Part shown: in pieces, positions 16,854 through 26,390 of the stretch
Layout: every line of letters starts with the position of its first letter
How positions within the stretch are numbered: the first letter of the stretch is position 1
Source of the DNA: Pelosinus sp. IPA-1
GTDB lineage: Bacteria > Bacillota > Negativicutes > DSM-13327
Length of the DNA: 64,000 nucleotides
Reading direction: 5' to 3'
Assembly (NCBI RefSeq): GCF_030269905.1
Contig: NZ_BSVC01000004.1
Coordinates: 124,001 to 188,000 of the forward strand
Notes under the pieces: model-generated
Told to the model about the DNA's origin: nothing
Database searches by the model: none
Seen by the model: the letters and a program-made list of their open reading frames with translations, nothing else
Made by a program: the position numbers and the translations under genes

Positions 16854-18149
16854 TTATGGCTTATGTTTATGCCCAATGTGTTTAATAAATCCAAGATCTT
16901 TACTTACATATTGGTACAATTCTTTGATAATATGTATGGCTATAGATAGAGCAATCATAATACTTAATAATATTAATATTTGATAACTCACTTGCTCTAT
17001 TCTTGTTAAGAAGGAAACAGCTATAGCCGAGCTAGTCGGGATAAGCATTACAGGAAGTGTAAATAATTGAGTTATGCTACTAAAGGGCGATATCATTAAT
17101 ATGATTGTAAGTATTGAAGCGAGTAAGGCATGAAGAATTCTAGCCACCATATACGGCACCATTCTTATACCTGATTCTATAACAATACTAGCCACTTGGC
17201 CGTGAACAGAAAGGCCGCTCCAAGCAATAATTGCACTTGCTACTACTACTTTTTCAATTAATGGTCCATCAGCCTGACTCGCTGCTAATGTACCTAAATC
17301 TATTTCGAATAATCCACTAACTAAAGCTGGCGCTAGATTTGTAGTAAATCCAATTATCCCCAAGAACACTGCAAAAGCGTTACTCAAAAGAGCCGTTACT
17401 CCAATAACCGATAAAATTTGTAGAAATACGGAGAACAGAATAATAAACCCACCAATAAGTAAAATTGTATTCATAGAATTTTTTACAGAATCACCAAGCA
17501 ATTGCGCTATAGATCGTTTATCCTCTTGTTTTGCAGCATATAAAGCACGGAATGCCCTGAGTATAATGTTTCCTGTTGCCACTTGTGTATCATTCTTATA
17601 ATTATCTCGACCACGACCATGGAAACGAAAGATAATACCTACAAGAAAACTTGATAGGTAATGAGCCAATGCGATAATTACACCTAATTCTGGCATACCA
17701 AACATCCCAACAGCAACAGCACCAAACATAAAGAGGGGGTCTGCCGTATTTGTAAAGGACAGCAATCTCTCTGCTTCAACACCAGTACATAGTTTACTCT
17801 TGCGGAACTTACATGTTATTACAGCATCCATAGGATATCCTGAAGCTAATCCCATTGATAAGGCAAATGCTCCTATTCCCGGAACATTAAAAATGGGCCT
17901 CATTAATGGTTCCAGCAAGACGCCGATGAAATGAACTACGCCTAATCCCATGAGAATTTCTGACAAAATAAAAAAAGGCAACAAAGAAGGAAAAACTACA
18001 TTCCACCATAAATTAAGGCCCATAATAGCTGAATCAAATGCATCTTTAGGATAGTTAACCATAGAAATAGTAATAAATACTGCACTAAATGCCATAAAAT
18101 ATGCTAGTAGCCGGGAGTGATAACGTTTACCTCTGCCGAAAATTCTCAT
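16854..18149 (-). CDS. ylbJ: Sporulation integral membrane protein YlbJ
   Basis: A 431-residue polytopic membrane protein (about 10-11 segments) with the nucleoside-recognition Gate domains. Conserved stretches are VVFPSLLPFFILSEIL (about 52-67), ALSMGLASGYPMDAVI, and SFTNTADPLFMFGAV. YlbJ is needed for spore cortex formation in Bacillus and belongs to the sigE regulon there; a sigE -10 box could not be found confidently upstream here. It is a marker for an endospore former. ATG start with GGAGAGGAGATT upstream. Confidence 0.92.
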   Translation of the reverse strand: MRIFGRGKRYHSRLLAYFMAFSAVFITISMVNYPKDAFDSAIMGLNLWWNVVFPSLLPFFILSEILMGLGVVHFIGVLLEPLMRPIFNVPGIGAFALSMGLASGYPMDAVITCKFRKSKLCTGVEAERLLSFTNTADPLFMFGAVAVGMFGMPELGVIIALAHYLSSFLVGIIFRFHGRGRDNYKNDTQVATGNIILRAFRALYAAKQEDKRSIAQLLGDSVKNSMNTILLIGGFIILFSVFLQILSVIGVTALLSNAFAVFLGIIGFTTNLAPALVSGLFEIDLGTLAASQADGPLIEKVVVASAIIAWSGLSVHGQVASIVIESGIRMVPYMVARILHALLASILTIILMISPFSSITQLFTLPVMLIPTSSAIAVSFLTRIEQVSYQILILLSIMIALSIAIHIIKELYQYVSKDLGFIKHIGHKHKP

Positions 18150-18305
18150 ATAATAATCTCCTCTCCTATAAGGCAGTCTCTAATATATATTGGGAGATAG
18201 AGCGTAATATAACTATATAAAATATAGAATTAATAAAATAATAGATGAATATTATTGTTACTCTAGGTGTAGTTCTCACATAGAATATTAATACTTTGTA
18301 TATTT

Positions 18306-18322
18306 TAGGGGGTGATCATATT
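18306..18322 (+). promoter_or_regulatory. Extended Shine-Dalgarno pointing to an ATT start
   Basis: AGGGGGTGATC matches the 16S anti-SD at 10 of 11 bases. The next in-frame codon at normal distance is ATT (18320), while the only upstream in-frame standard start, TTG at 18296, has no SD. Confidence 0.55.
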
Positions 18323-19144
18323 AGACCCAAAGTTGGTATAGCTTTAGGATCAGGTGGTTTAAGGGGATTAGCGCATGTTGGTGTACTCAAGGTATTAGAG
18401 AGGGAAAATATCCCAATTGATTATATTGCAGGTTGTAGCATTGGTAGCTTAATTGGTGCTTTATATTGTTCCGGCCAGACCCCAGAAACAATATTGCGAT
18501 TAGCTAAACATTTAAAGCCTCGGAATTGGTTAGACTTTATGATTTCTAAGATGGGGGTAATTTCCGGAGATAAGGTATTAGAGATTATACACTTACTAAC
18601 TAAAGGAAAAAGCTTTTCAGAATTAAAAATACCATTAGCTATCGTAGCGACGGAAATAAAACAAGGCAAAGAAATCATTTTTACTGAAGGAAATGTAGCG
18701 ATAGCCGTAAGAGCGAGTATTTCTGTCCCCGGATTCTTTGTACCTTTTAGTGTAGCAGATATGTTATTAGTTGATGGGGCGGTATTAAATCCGACACCAA
18801 TTGATGTAGTGAGAAAAATGGGGGCTAATATTGTAATTGCAGTTGACCTATCCCATGCAGGAACGGTTTGTAATATTACAACAATATTTGATGTTATTAT
18901 GCAATCATTTGATATTATGGAGCGAGAATTATTTAAATACCGACAACACAATTGGGATATACTGATACGACCAGATATTGCCCATATACAACCAAGTTCT
19001 TTTGATAATATGGACGAAAGCGTTCTTTTAGGGGAACAAGCAGCAGAGAGTATGCTTGTCGATATCAAACGTTTATTGAATGAACCTATAGTGGAATATA
19101 ACGAGCTGGATAACGAAAATCCCATGCACCTACCTTCCAACTAG
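18320..19144 (+). CDS. Patatin-like phospholipase (RssA/YchK type)
   Basis: A 274-residue serine hydrolase with the patatin Ser-Asp dyad: oxyanion loop GSGGLRGLAHVG, nucleophile GCSIGSLIGA (GxSxG) and the aspartate in VDGAVLNPTP. It likely hydrolyses lipids or thioesters; the family (RssA, YlbK) is usually cytoplasmic. B. subtilis ylbK also lies in the ylbJ-ylbM neighbourhood. The start is uncertain: ATT at 18320 fits the strong SD, TTG at 18296 is the conventional alternative. The 3' end overlaps the convergent tmcAL by 59 bases. Confidence 0.88.
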   Translation: MRPKVGIALGSGGLRGLAHVGVLKVLERENIPIDYIAGCSIGSLIGALYCSGQTPETILRLAKHLKPRNWLDFMISKMGVISGDKVLEIIHLLTKGKSFSELKIPLAIVATEIKQGKEIIFTEGNVAIAVRASISVPGFFVPFSVADMLLVDGAVLNPTPIDVVRKMGANIVIAVDLSHAGTVCNITTIFDVIMQSFDIMERELFKYRQHNWDILIRPDIAHIQPSSFDNMDESVLLGEQAAESMLVDIKRLLNEPIVEYNELDNENPMHLPSN

Positions 19145-20333
19145 AAGAGGGCATTCCTAATGCATACATATCACTAGATATAGTATCAACAGATAACATT
19201 TGTTGGAGTGAAGTAAGCGGTTCAGTATCACGTTGTTTGCTGCTCAGATAGTGTGTGGTTTTGGTTATAAGAGGAATAGAACAAGATTGATTTAGTTCCT
19301 TTAATAATAAACGTCCATTTTGATTAAATGCCAATATACGGGCATAGAGTGGGCCTTGTTCGTCAAAATCTTGTAATTGGTTCTTTGTAGTTCCTAACAA
19401 AGCATGAATAATAATACGTTGCAATCTTGTATAGGTATAGCGTTTACTTTTCAGCATAGAAAATAAATGTTTCATATCTCCTGCTAAAAGTGAACAATCG
19501 CGGATTTTGTAATGTAGCCCTTCTGATACGCTAGGCAATTGTTCTAACCGTTTTAAACTAGTTGTCCGCAAGTTAGCTAATATAATATTAGCTAAATCAG
19601 ATAAAGTTACTGGACCACGTCCTTCTTCCAATATATTGGAAATAATTTGTAACGTAGTTGCAGGGACAGCCATTTTTAATTCTTCTGTAATATTCATATA
19701 ATTGGTTAGCACTTGCCTAATGGCAGTGGCACTAGCAAAAGGTGTCGTAATACTGGTATCATTGTATTTTGATTGTTGTCTAGTCACTGCAATAGGAATG
19801 AGATTTGGTGCGAATTTTTCGATAGAACGGAGGTATTCTACCGCTAAAATATTATTAGACGAGGTTATAATTCCAGGAGAAATAGAATGCTGTTTTTCTA
19901 AAGCCTGTCCGAGAGCAGCCGCGTAAGTGTTTCCTGCTTTCAGGTTTACATGCATATCATTAACGGTTATAAAATCATTCGTTGCCATGGCAATTGTTTT
20001 TAGCAAAGTTAGATCGGCATGCTCCGCTCCAAAACAAATATGACTGACAAGCCCCAGTGATTGTAAAAGGCGCACACCTCCAGCTGCAAAATACTGGGCA
20101 CTACGCACTGAAAAAACAGTAGGCAACTCAATAATAAGATCAACGCCGCCACGAATTGCCATTTCCGCTCTTGTCCATTTATCAAAAATTGCTGGCTCGC
20201 CTCTTTGTACAAAGTTACCACTCATAACGCCTATAACAAAGGGACAACCTGATATCTTTTTAGCGGCATTTATATGCCATTTATGACCATTATGAAAAGG
20301 ATTATATTCAACAATAACGCCAACTGCTTGCAT
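19086..20333 (-). CDS. tmcAL: tRNA(Met) cytidine acetate ligase TmcAL (YlbM)
   Basis: A 415-residue nucleotidyltransferase-like enzyme that activates acetate with ATP and acetylates the wobble C34 of elongator tRNA-Met. The HxGH motif is in YNPFHNGHKWH, followed by GVMSGNFVQRGEPA and DKWTRAEMA, all diagnostic. MQAVGVIVEYNPFHNGH is the canonical N-terminus, so ATG 20333 is chosen over GTG 20348, which overlaps its own SD-like GGAGTGA. The gene faces the patatin gene, and their 3' ends overlap. Confidence 0.93.
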   Translation of the reverse strand: MQAVGVIVEYNPFHNGHKWHINAAKKISGCPFVIGVMSGNFVQRGEPAIFDKWTRAEMAIRGGVDLIIELPTVFSVRSAQYFAAGGVRLLQSLGLVSHICFGAEHADLTLLKTIAMATNDFITVNDMHVNLKAGNTYAAALGQALEKQHSISPGIITSSNNILAVEYLRSIEKFAPNLIPIAVTRQQSKYNDTSITTPFASATAIRQVLTNYMNITEELKMAVPATTLQIISNILEEGRGPVTLSDLANIILANLRTTSLKRLEQLPSVSEGLHYKIRDCSLLAGDMKHLFSMLKSKRYTYTRLQRIIIHALLGTTKNQLQDFDEQGPLYARILAFNQNGRLLLKELNQSCSIPLITKTTHYLSSKQRDTEPLTSLQQMLSVDTISSDMYALGMPSSSWKVGAWDFRYPARYIPL

Positions 20334-20606
20334 CTTTTTTAAGGTCACTCCATTTTTATAAATTTATTCTCTACATTATTTTACCCAACATACTGATTAA
20401 ATTTTACCTAAGAATAATATCAAAGTAACTTATTGGTAATTGTTTCAGTAATTTATTTTAAAATCCTGCCAATACTATAAGTATATTATTTTTTTAAATA
20501 ACTTTATCCAAAATAAAAGGAAAAAGTAGTACTATGTCGAAAAGTAAATAGCTGTACAGTCGTATAGAGAAAATTAAGAAGAGAAAAATACGAGGAGGAT
20601 CTTAAT

Positions 20607-21803
20607 ATGAAAGTTTTAGTAGTAAATTGCGGAAGCTCTTCTATCAAATATCAGCTATTTGAGATGGATAACGAGCTAGTATTGGCAAAGGGTTTGGTGG
20701 AACGTATTGGCCTAGAGGGGTCTATTTTGACTCATCAACCTACTGGAAAAGAAAAAAAGGTTATCAATGCTAACATTACAAATCACGTTATCGGTATTAG
20801 TTTAGTGTTAGAAGCATTAACTGATGCTAATTATGGTGTTATTTCCAACATGAATGAAATTGATGCGATTGGTCATCGTGGTATTCATGGCGGTGAAAAG
20901 TTCTCAGATTCCGTACTTATAAATGAAAATGTAATCAAAGCAATTGAAGAATGCAATGATATGGCACCACTTCATAATCCGCCTAGCATCTCTGGTATTA
21001 ATGCATGCAGCGAGTTAATGCCAAATGTACCACAGGTAATCGTCTTTGATACTGCCTTCCACCAAACTATGCCAAAACATGCTTTTATGTATGGATTGCC
21101 TTATGAAGCTTATGAAAAATATGGTATTAGACGTTATGGCTTCCACGGGACTTCCCATAAATATGTATCTCAACGAGTTGCTGATTTAATGGGAAAAGAC
21201 TTTAAGGATCTAAAAATTATCACTTGTCACTTAGGTAATGGTTCCAGCGTTGCCGCGATAAAGAATGGTAAATGTATTGATACCAGCATGGGATTCACAC
21301 CACTAGAAGGATTACTTATGGGTACTCGTTGTGGTAATATTGACCCAGCCATTATTCCTTTTCTAATGAAAAAAGAAAATATGACTCTGGATCAAATTGA
21401 TAACTACATTAACAAAAAATCCGGTGTTTTAGGAGTTTCTGGAATTTCCAGCGATTTTAGAGATATTGAAAAGGCTGCTGAAAGCGGCAATGACCGTGCT
21501 CAGTTAGCATTAGATATGTTTACATATGAAGTTGTTAAATTTGTTGGTAGTTATGCTGCTGCAATGAATGGTGTAGACGCTATTGTATTTACTGCTGGAG
21601 TCGGTGAAAATTCCATTGAAATGCGTGAACATATTTCTTCTAGTTTGGAATATTTAGGTACAAAAGTAGATAAAGAGAAAAATAATATCCGTGGGAAGGA
21701 AAGAGAATTTAGCGTAGATGGCTCCAAAGTTAAATTATTTGTCATCCCAACTAACGAAGAATTAGTAATTGCTAGAGATACTAAAACTATCTGCACTAAA
21801 TAG
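20607..21803 (+). CDS. ackA: Acetate kinase
   Basis: A 398-residue ASKHA-fold kinase interconverting acetate + ATP and acetyl phosphate, central to fermentative ATP yield. Motifs include [16 protein letters not shown] at the N-terminus, [11 protein letters not shown] (catalytic Arg), [10 protein letters not shown] (catalytic His), and TCHLGNGSS. No pta partner is adjacent. SD GAGGAGGATC precedes ATG. A 273-base AT-rich upstream region without a recognisable operator separates it from tmcAL. A terminator follows. Confidence 0.96.
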   Translation: MKVLVVNCGSSSIKYQLFEMDNELVLAKGLVERIGLEGSILTHQPTGKEKKVINANITNHVIGISLVLEALTDANYGVISNMNEIDAIGHRGIHGGEKFSDSVLINENVIKAIEECNDMAPLHNPPSISGINACSELMPNVPQVIVFDTAFHQTMPKHAFMYGLPYEAYEKYGIRRYGFHGTSHKYVSQRVADLMGKDFKDLKIITCHLGNGSSVAAIKNGKCIDTSMGFTPLEGLLMGTRCGNIDPAIIPFLMKKENMTLDQIDNYINKKSGVLGVSGISSDFRDIEKAAESGNDRAQLALDMFTYEVVKFVGSYAAAMNGVDAIVFTAGVGENSIEMREHISSSLEYLGTKVDKEKNNIRGKEREFSVDGSKVKLFVIPTNEELVIARDTKTICTK

Positions 21804-21831
21804 TTTTAACTATATTTCGTATTACTTTAAA

Positions 21832-21858
21832 GACTTGGTGTAAACCAAGCCTTTTCTT
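21832..21858 (+). terminator. Terminator after ackA
   Basis: CTTGGT-GTAA-ACCAAG stem followed by CCTTTTCTT, just before the next promoter. Confidence 0.7.
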
Positions 21859-21859
21859 G

Positions 21860-21888
21860 TTGACAAAATATAGAGGGGTAGCTATAAT
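21860..21888 (+). promoter_or_regulatory. Perfect-consensus sigA promoter of yceD-rpmF
   Basis: TTGACA, exactly 17 bases, TATAAT; about 15 bases ahead of the yceD ATG lies its SD, so the leader is very short. Confidence 0.92.
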
Positions 21889-21909
21889 TAATGAAGGTCG
21901 AGGTGGAAA

Positions 21910-22416
21910 ATGATGATAATTAATGTCTTACAAGCTAAAAAAACAATTGGTAACCGGCAAACATTTGAGTTTATCACTTCTGCTGAAAAAATAGCTATCG
22001 AGGGTGAGACTCCCTGGATGGATAGTACTATAAAAGTTGAAGGCGAATTGATAAATAATGGGCGAGTAATAGCTGTTAAAGGTATTATTTCTGCCACTGC
22101 TAAACATCAATGTAGTTGTTGTTTAGAGGATTTCACTATTGATATGGAAATTCCTTTCTCCGATAATTTTCAGGAAAATAGTGATGAACCAGCTGATAGT
22201 GAAGATGATTTAGCTTATTATACTGGTGATGAAATTGACATTACTGATTTAATTCGTGAAAGTATGATCTTAGCTGAGCCTTTGAAGATCGTATGTAGTA
22301 ATAATTGCCGTGGATTATGTCCTCACTGTGGTATTAATCTTAATACTGCTCAATGTAATTGTCAGGACAAGCTAATTGATCCAAGGCTTGCAGTATTGCA
22401 ACAGCTTTTAAAGTGA
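21910..22416 (+). CDS. yceD: DUF177/YceD family protein
   Basis: A 168-residue YceD-type protein found almost everywhere upstream of rpmF and linked to 23S rRNA/ribosome assembly. Four cysteines form two CxxC-like pairs in the C-terminal third (SNNCRGLCPHCGINL...CNC), with another CSCC pair near 73. This C-terminal knuckle is standard for the family. SD GAGGTGG precedes ATG. Cotranscribed with rpmF 83 bases on. Confidence 0.9.
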   Translation: MMIINVLQAKKTIGNRQTFEFITSAEKIAIEGETPWMDSTIKVEGELINNGRVIAVKGIISATAKHQCSCCLEDFTIDMEIPFSDNFQENSDEPADSEDDLAYYTGDEIDITDLIRESMILAEPLKIVCSNNCRGLCPHCGINLNTAQCNCQDKLIDPRLAVLQQLLK

Positions 22417-22499
22417 AATTATGAATCAAGTATTGATAGTAAAATGGTTTGATTTTTTCAATAGCCATCTTGAAACCCTGTTAAGGAGGTGTGTAATAA

Positions 22500-22682
22500 A
22501 TGGCAGTACCTAAGCGTAAAATGTCCAAAGCCCGTCGTGATAAACGCCGTGCAAATTGGAAATTAACCGTTCCTGGCTTTGTAGCATGTCCACAATGTCA
22601 CGAATTGAAAATGCCTCATAGAGTATGTCCTGATTGTGGTCATTACAATGGTAAGGTAGTTATAAAAGCAAAAGCAGAATAA
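22500..22682 (+). CDS. rpmF: Large-subunit ribosomal protein L32
   Basis: A 60-residue L32 with the invariant MAVPKRKMSKARRDKRRANWKL opening (shown in part here: AVPKRKMSKARRDKRRA) and the zinc-knuckle cysteines CPQCHE...CPDCG, so the zinc-binding C+ paralogue type. SD AAGGAGGTGTG. A terminator follows before the fapR promoter. Confidence 0.97.
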   Translation: MAVPKRKMSKARRDKRRANWKLTVPGFVACPQCHELKMPHRVCPDCGHYNGKVVIKAKAE

Positions 22683-22692
22683 GATCTTACTT

Positions 22693-22742
22693 AGTGAGCA
22701 AGATAAGAGTTAATTGAACTTTTTTCTTGCTCACTGTTTTTT
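22693..22742 (+). terminator. Terminator after rpmF
   Basis: AGTGAGCAAGA and TCTTGCTCACT form an 11-bp stem followed by GTTTTTT. It partly overlaps the -35 region of the fapR promoter. Confidence 0.82.
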
Positions 22743-22743
22743 C

Positions 22744-22772
22744 TTGCTTTTTTAATAGTAACTGATTATAAT
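22744..22772 (+). promoter_or_regulatory. sigA promoter of the fapR-fab operon
   Basis: TTGCTT (22744-22749), 17 bases, TATAAT (22767-22772). The -10 box lies inside the operator-like repeats. Confidence 0.6.
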
Positions 22773-22800
22773 AGTAACTGATTATAGTAGTAGCTACTAA
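22755..22800 (+). promoter_or_regulatory. Triple FapR-operator-like array
   Basis: Three successive 17-base boxes (22755-22771, 22771-22787, 22784-22800) each match the FapR operator TTAGTACCTGGTACTAA at about 12 positions. The first two are an exact 16-bp tandem repeat, ATAGTAACTGATTATA, and the third contains the perfect palindrome TAGTAGCTACTA. They cover the -10 and the initiation region, a good position for repression relieved by malonyl-CoA. Confidence 0.65.
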
Positions 22801-22834
22801 ATTCATCGTAATGAAAACAAAACTAGGTGATATG

Positions 22835-23392
22835 ATGGCGCGAATTCATAAGAAACTACGACAAGAAATGCTCAAAGAAAAAATAGAATCTAATCCTTTT
22901 CTTACTGATGGAGAGTTAGCAGCAATACTAAACGTGAGTATTCAAACATTACGTTTAGATCGTTTAGAATTAGGAATACCCGAGTTACGGGAACGCACAA
23001 AGCAAATGGCAGAAAATGCGCAAGATAAATTGAAAGCAATTGCCAGCAGTGAAATGATTGGTGAGTTAATCGATTTAGAATTAGATAAGCAAGGAATCTC
23101 AATCTTACATATTACGCCTGAAATGGTTTTTGAGAAAACACAAATTGCTCGTGGGCACTATGTTTTCTCACAAGCAAATTCTTTAGCCCTTGCCGTTATA
23201 GATGCTCCAACAGCATTGACTGGTGTAGCAAATGTTAAGTATAAAATGCCAATTCATGTTGGTGAAAAATTAATTGCCAAAGCGGAAGTAATACGAAAAA
23301 GAGGAAATAAATCCTTCATTTGGGTTAAAACTAGAAACGAAAAACAAGAAGTGTTTCGCGCTAAATTTATTATGGTATCATTAGAACCATGA
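22835..23392 (+). CDS. fapR: Fatty acid/phospholipid biosynthesis repressor FapR
   Basis: A 185-residue repressor with an N-terminal winged-helix/DeoR-like DNA-binding part (about 1-60; [21 protein letters not shown] is the recognition helix-turn-helix, given here in part: [15 protein letters not shown]) and a C-terminal hot-dog fold that binds malonyl-CoA or malonyl-ACP. It represses fab and pls genes. Start: the second of two adjacent ATGs seven bases after AGG of AGGTGAT; an ATG at 22811 has no SD. It overlaps the region preceding plsX and is likely autoregulated by the operators just upstream. Confidence 0.93.
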   Translation: MARIHKKLRQEMLKEKIESNPFLTDGELAAILNVSIQTLRLDRLELGIPELRERTKQMAENAQDKLKAIASSEMIGELIDLELDKQGISILHITPEMVFEKTQIARGHYVFSQANSLALAVIDAPTALTGVANVKYKMPIHVGEKLIAKAEVIRKRGNKSFIWVKTRNEKQEVFRAKFIMVSLEP

Positions 23393-23406
23393 AAGGAAGA
23401 CCGTTA

Positions 23407-24432
23407 ATGAAAGTTGCCGTTGATGCCATGGGTAGCGATTATGCACCAGAAGAAATCGTATTAGGAGCAATACAAGCTGCTAACGAGTATCAATGCGAAA
23501 TTGTTTTAGTTGGAGATCAAACTAAAATCCAAGAAGTATTAGATAAAGTAAATAATTGGGATAGTCAGAGAATTAGCATTCATCATGCCAGCGAAACAAT
23601 TGAAATGCATGAACATCCAGGAGCAGCTGTTCGCAAGAAAAAAGATGCCTCTATTGTTGTGGCTACACGTTTAGTAAAAGAAGGACTTTGTAATGCCGTT
23701 GTATCTGCAGGTAGTACTGGTGCCGCTGTAGCTGCTGCTTTATTTGGTCTTGGTCGTATTCCAGGCGTTGAGCGTCCAACGATTGCTACCCCGATTCCTA
23801 ATCTCACTGGAACGACTGTTTTATTAGATTCTGGTGCAAACGTAGATGGTAAACCGAAACATTTAGTACAGAGTGCAATTATGGGATCTATTTATGCACA
23901 ATATATTTTGGATATAAAAACTCCTCGTGTGGGTTTGTTAAATATAGGTGAAGAAGAGACAAAGGGAAATGAGCAAGCCTTGGCTACCTATCCCTTGCTA
24001 AAACAATTACAAACCGTTAACTTCATTGGTAATGTGGAAGGCCGAGATATTCCGAAGGGTACAGTTGATGTTGTCGTTTGTGATGGTTTTGTCGGTAATG
24101 TAGTGTTAAAATTCGGCGAAGGTCTAAGCAGTGTTATCATGCAATTGATAAAAGAGACTATTAAAAATAGCGGTATTTTAACCAAATTAGCATCGTTAAT
24201 GATTATACCTGCATTAAAAAACTTAAAACAGAAACTTAATTATGCGGAATATGGTGGAGCACCGCTCTTAGGAGTTAATGGATGTTTTATTATTTGTCAC
24301 GGCAGTTCTAAAGCAAAAGCTATTAAAAATGCCATCCGCGTCGCTAATGAATTTACACAAAACAAAGTTGTTGAACATATAGGCGAAAATATTGCACAGG
24401 AAGGAGTTGTTACTAGTGCAAGTGAAGAATAA
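23407..24432 (+). CDS. plsX: Phosphate acyltransferase PlsX
   Basis: A 341-residue peripheral enzyme that makes acyl-phosphate from acyl-ACP for PlsY in phosphatidic acid synthesis. The MKVAVDAMGSDYAPE opening and the VSAGSTGA, LDSGANVD and EYGGAPLLGVNG motifs are diagnostic. Start ATG 23407 has AAGGAAG upstream; an in-frame ATG at 23389 overlaps the fapR stop. The last 17 bases overlap fabH. Confidence 0.95.
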   Translation: MKVAVDAMGSDYAPEEIVLGAIQAANEYQCEIVLVGDQTKIQEVLDKVNNWDSQRISIHHASETIEMHEHPGAAVRKKKDASIVVATRLVKEGLCNAVVSAGSTGAAVAAALFGLGRIPGVERPTIATPIPNLTGTTVLLDSGANVDGKPKHLVQSAIMGSIYAQYILDIKTPRVGLLNIGEEETKGNEQALATYPLLKQLQTVNFIGNVEGRDIPKGTVDVVVCDGFVGNVVLKFGEGLSSVIMQLIKETIKNSGILTKLASLMIIPALKNLKQKLNYAEYGGAPLLGVNGCFIICHGSSKAKAIKNAIRVANEFTQNKVVEHIGENIAQEGVVTSASEE

Positions 24433-25432
24433 AGGTGTAGGTATTATTGGTGTTGGTAGCTATGTTCCCGAAAAAACACTGACTAACAAGGATTTAGAGA
24501 GTATTGTAGAAACATCCGATGAATGGATTGTTAGTCGAACAGGAATAAAAGAACGTCATATCGTCGCACCAGGTGTTGCTACATCAGACTTAGCAGCCTA
24601 TGCGGCTGAAAGGGCATTATTAGATGCTGGGGTATCCGCAGATGAAATTGATTTAATTATTGTTGCTACAGCTACTCCTGATATGCTATTTCCCTCTACT
24701 GCATGTCTAGTGCAAGATAAAATCAAGGCTAGTAAAGCTGCTGCATTTGATTTATCTGCAGGATGCTCTGGTTTCGCATATGGTCTAGTGACTGGTAGTC
24801 AATTTATTCAGACTGGGCTATATAATAAGATTCTGGTTATTGGTGCAGAAACTCTTTCTACAATTCTTGACTGGAACGACCGTAATACTTGTGTGTTATT
24901 TGGTGATGGTGCCGGCGCCGTTGTTTTAGGTGAAGTACCAGCAGGGTATGGTATTTTAGGTATTGATCTTGGTGCTGATGGTTCAGGTGGAGAATTTTTG
25001 AAAATACCAGCTGGTGGTTCAAGATTACCAGCAACAAGTGAAAGCGTTAGCCAGCGACTACATTATCTGCAAATGAGTGGTAATGATGTCTTTAAGTTTG
25101 CAGTTAAAGTCATGGGGGAATCTGCAGTAAAAGCCTTAGATAATTCTGGATTGTCGTCTGCTGATGTAGATTGTTTAATTCCTCATCAAGCGAACATACG
25201 AATTATTCAATCTGCTGCAAAACGTTTAAAATTGCCAATGGAGAAAGTAATAGTAAATGTTGATAAGTATGGAAATACTTCTGCTGCCTCTATTCCTATT
25301 GCTTTAAATGAGGCATTGCAGGATAATAAGCTTAAGAATGATGATGTAGTCGTATTTGTCGGCTTTGGTGCTGGACTTACGTGGGCATCTTGTGTCATAA
25401 AATGGTACAAGGAGGATAAAACAGTTGTTTAA
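24416..25432 (+). CDS. fabH: 3-oxoacyl-ACP synthase III (FabH)
   Basis: A 338-residue initiating condensing enzyme joining acetyl-CoA (or branched acyl-CoA) and malonyl-ACP. The Cys-His-Asn triad is visible in LSAGCSGFAYG, PHQANIRI and KYGNTSAAS. GTG at 24416, ten bases after AGGAAGGAG inside plsX, is chosen; a second GTG lies two codons on. Translationally coupled to plsX and overlapping fabK by eight bases. Confidence 0.96.
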   Translation: MQVKNKGVGIIGVGSYVPEKTLTNKDLESIVETSDEWIVSRTGIKERHIVAPGVATSDLAAYAAERALLDAGVSADEIDLIIVATATPDMLFPSTACLVQDKIKASKAAAFDLSAGCSGFAYGLVTGSQFIQTGLYNKILVIGAETLSTILDWNDRNTCVLFGDGAGAVVLGEVPAGYGILGIDLGADGSGGEFLKIPAGGSRLPATSESVSQRLHYLQMSGNDVFKFAVKVMGESAVKALDNSGLSSADVDCLIPHQANIRIIQSAAKRLKLPMEKVIVNVDKYGNTSAASIPIALNEALQDNKLKNDDVVVFVGFGAGLTWASCVIKWYKEDKTVV

Positions 25433-26366
25433 AAGTAAACTTTGTCAATTATTGAATATAAAATATCCCATATTACAGGGTGGTATGGCTTGGGTAGCTA
25501 CATCTGAACTTGCAGCTGCTGTTTCAAATGCAGGTGGTCTAGGTATTATTGGAGCTGGCCATATGCCCCCAGATGTTCTTCGTTCAGAGATACAAAAAAC
25601 AAAAGCTTTGACCAATAAGGTTTTTGGTGTTAATATCATGCTTATGTCTCCATTTGTAAAAGAAGTAATGCAAGTGGTTATTGATGAACGAGTTCCTGTC
25701 ATTACAACAGGTGCTGGCAATCCTGGCGAGTACATACCCGCATTAAAGGAAATTGGCAGTAAAGTGATTCCTGTAGTAGCATCAGTAGCACTAGCCAAAC
25801 GATTAGAACGAACTGGCGTTGATGCGATCATTGCTGAAGGTCAGGAAAGCGGTGGTCATGTTGGCGAAATTAGTACGATGTCTTTAATACCTCAAATTGT
25901 TGATGCTGTAGAAATACCTGTTATTGCCGCAGGTGGAATTGCTGACAGTCGTGGTGTAGTTGCAGCAATGGCCTTAGGGGCCCAAGGTGTGCAAATAGGT
26001 ACACGTTTTGTTGCATCACTAGAGTGTATTGCTCATGCAAATTATAAAAATGCTATCTTAAAAGCAAAAGATCGATCAACCATCGTAACCGGAATTGCCA
26101 CTGGGCATCCAGTACGGGTACTTACCAATAAATTTACTCGTGAATACCACGCAATGGAAAAAAACGGCTCATCTCCTGAAGAACTGGAGCAGCTGGGTGC
26201 AGGGAAGCTTCGCATTGCAGCCCGTGAAGGTGACGTAGATTATGGTTCTGTCATGATAGGGCAGATTGCAGGCATGATTACGGACATTAAATCTGTAGAA
26301 GATATTATTCAGGATATAGTTAAAGGTATACCAAACATAGTGTCTGGCTTATCTGAAAACGTTTAA
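25425..26366 (+). CDS. fabK: Enoyl-ACP reductase II (FabK, FMN-dependent)
   Basis: A 313-residue TIM-barrel flavoprotein of the nitronate monooxygenase superfamily that reduces trans-2-enoyl-ACP with NAD(P)H. Landmarks are YPILQGGMAWVAT at the N-terminus, the central EGQESGGHVGEI, and the phosphate/FMN site AAGGIADSRG with GAQGVQIGTRF. Its place inside the fab operon supports FabK over a nitronate oxidase. TTG start after AAGGAGG, overlapping the fabH stop. Confidence 0.94.
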   Translation: MFKSKLCQLLNIKYPILQGGMAWVATSELAAAVSNAGGLGIIGAGHMPPDVLRSEIQKTKALTNKVFGVNIMLMSPFVKEVMQVVIDERVPVITTGAGNPGEYIPALKEIGSKVIPVVASVALAKRLERTGVDAIIAEGQESGGHVGEISTMSLIPQIVDAVEIPVIAAGGIADSRGVVAAMALGAQGVQIGTRFVASLECIAHANYKNAILKAKDRSTIVTGIATGHPVRVLTNKFTREYHAMEKNGSSPEELEQLGAGKLRIAAREGDVDYGSVMIGQIAGMITDIKSVEDIIQDIVKGIPNIVSGLSENV

Positions 26367-26390
26367 CTATAGCAAAGGGAAGGTATTTAT

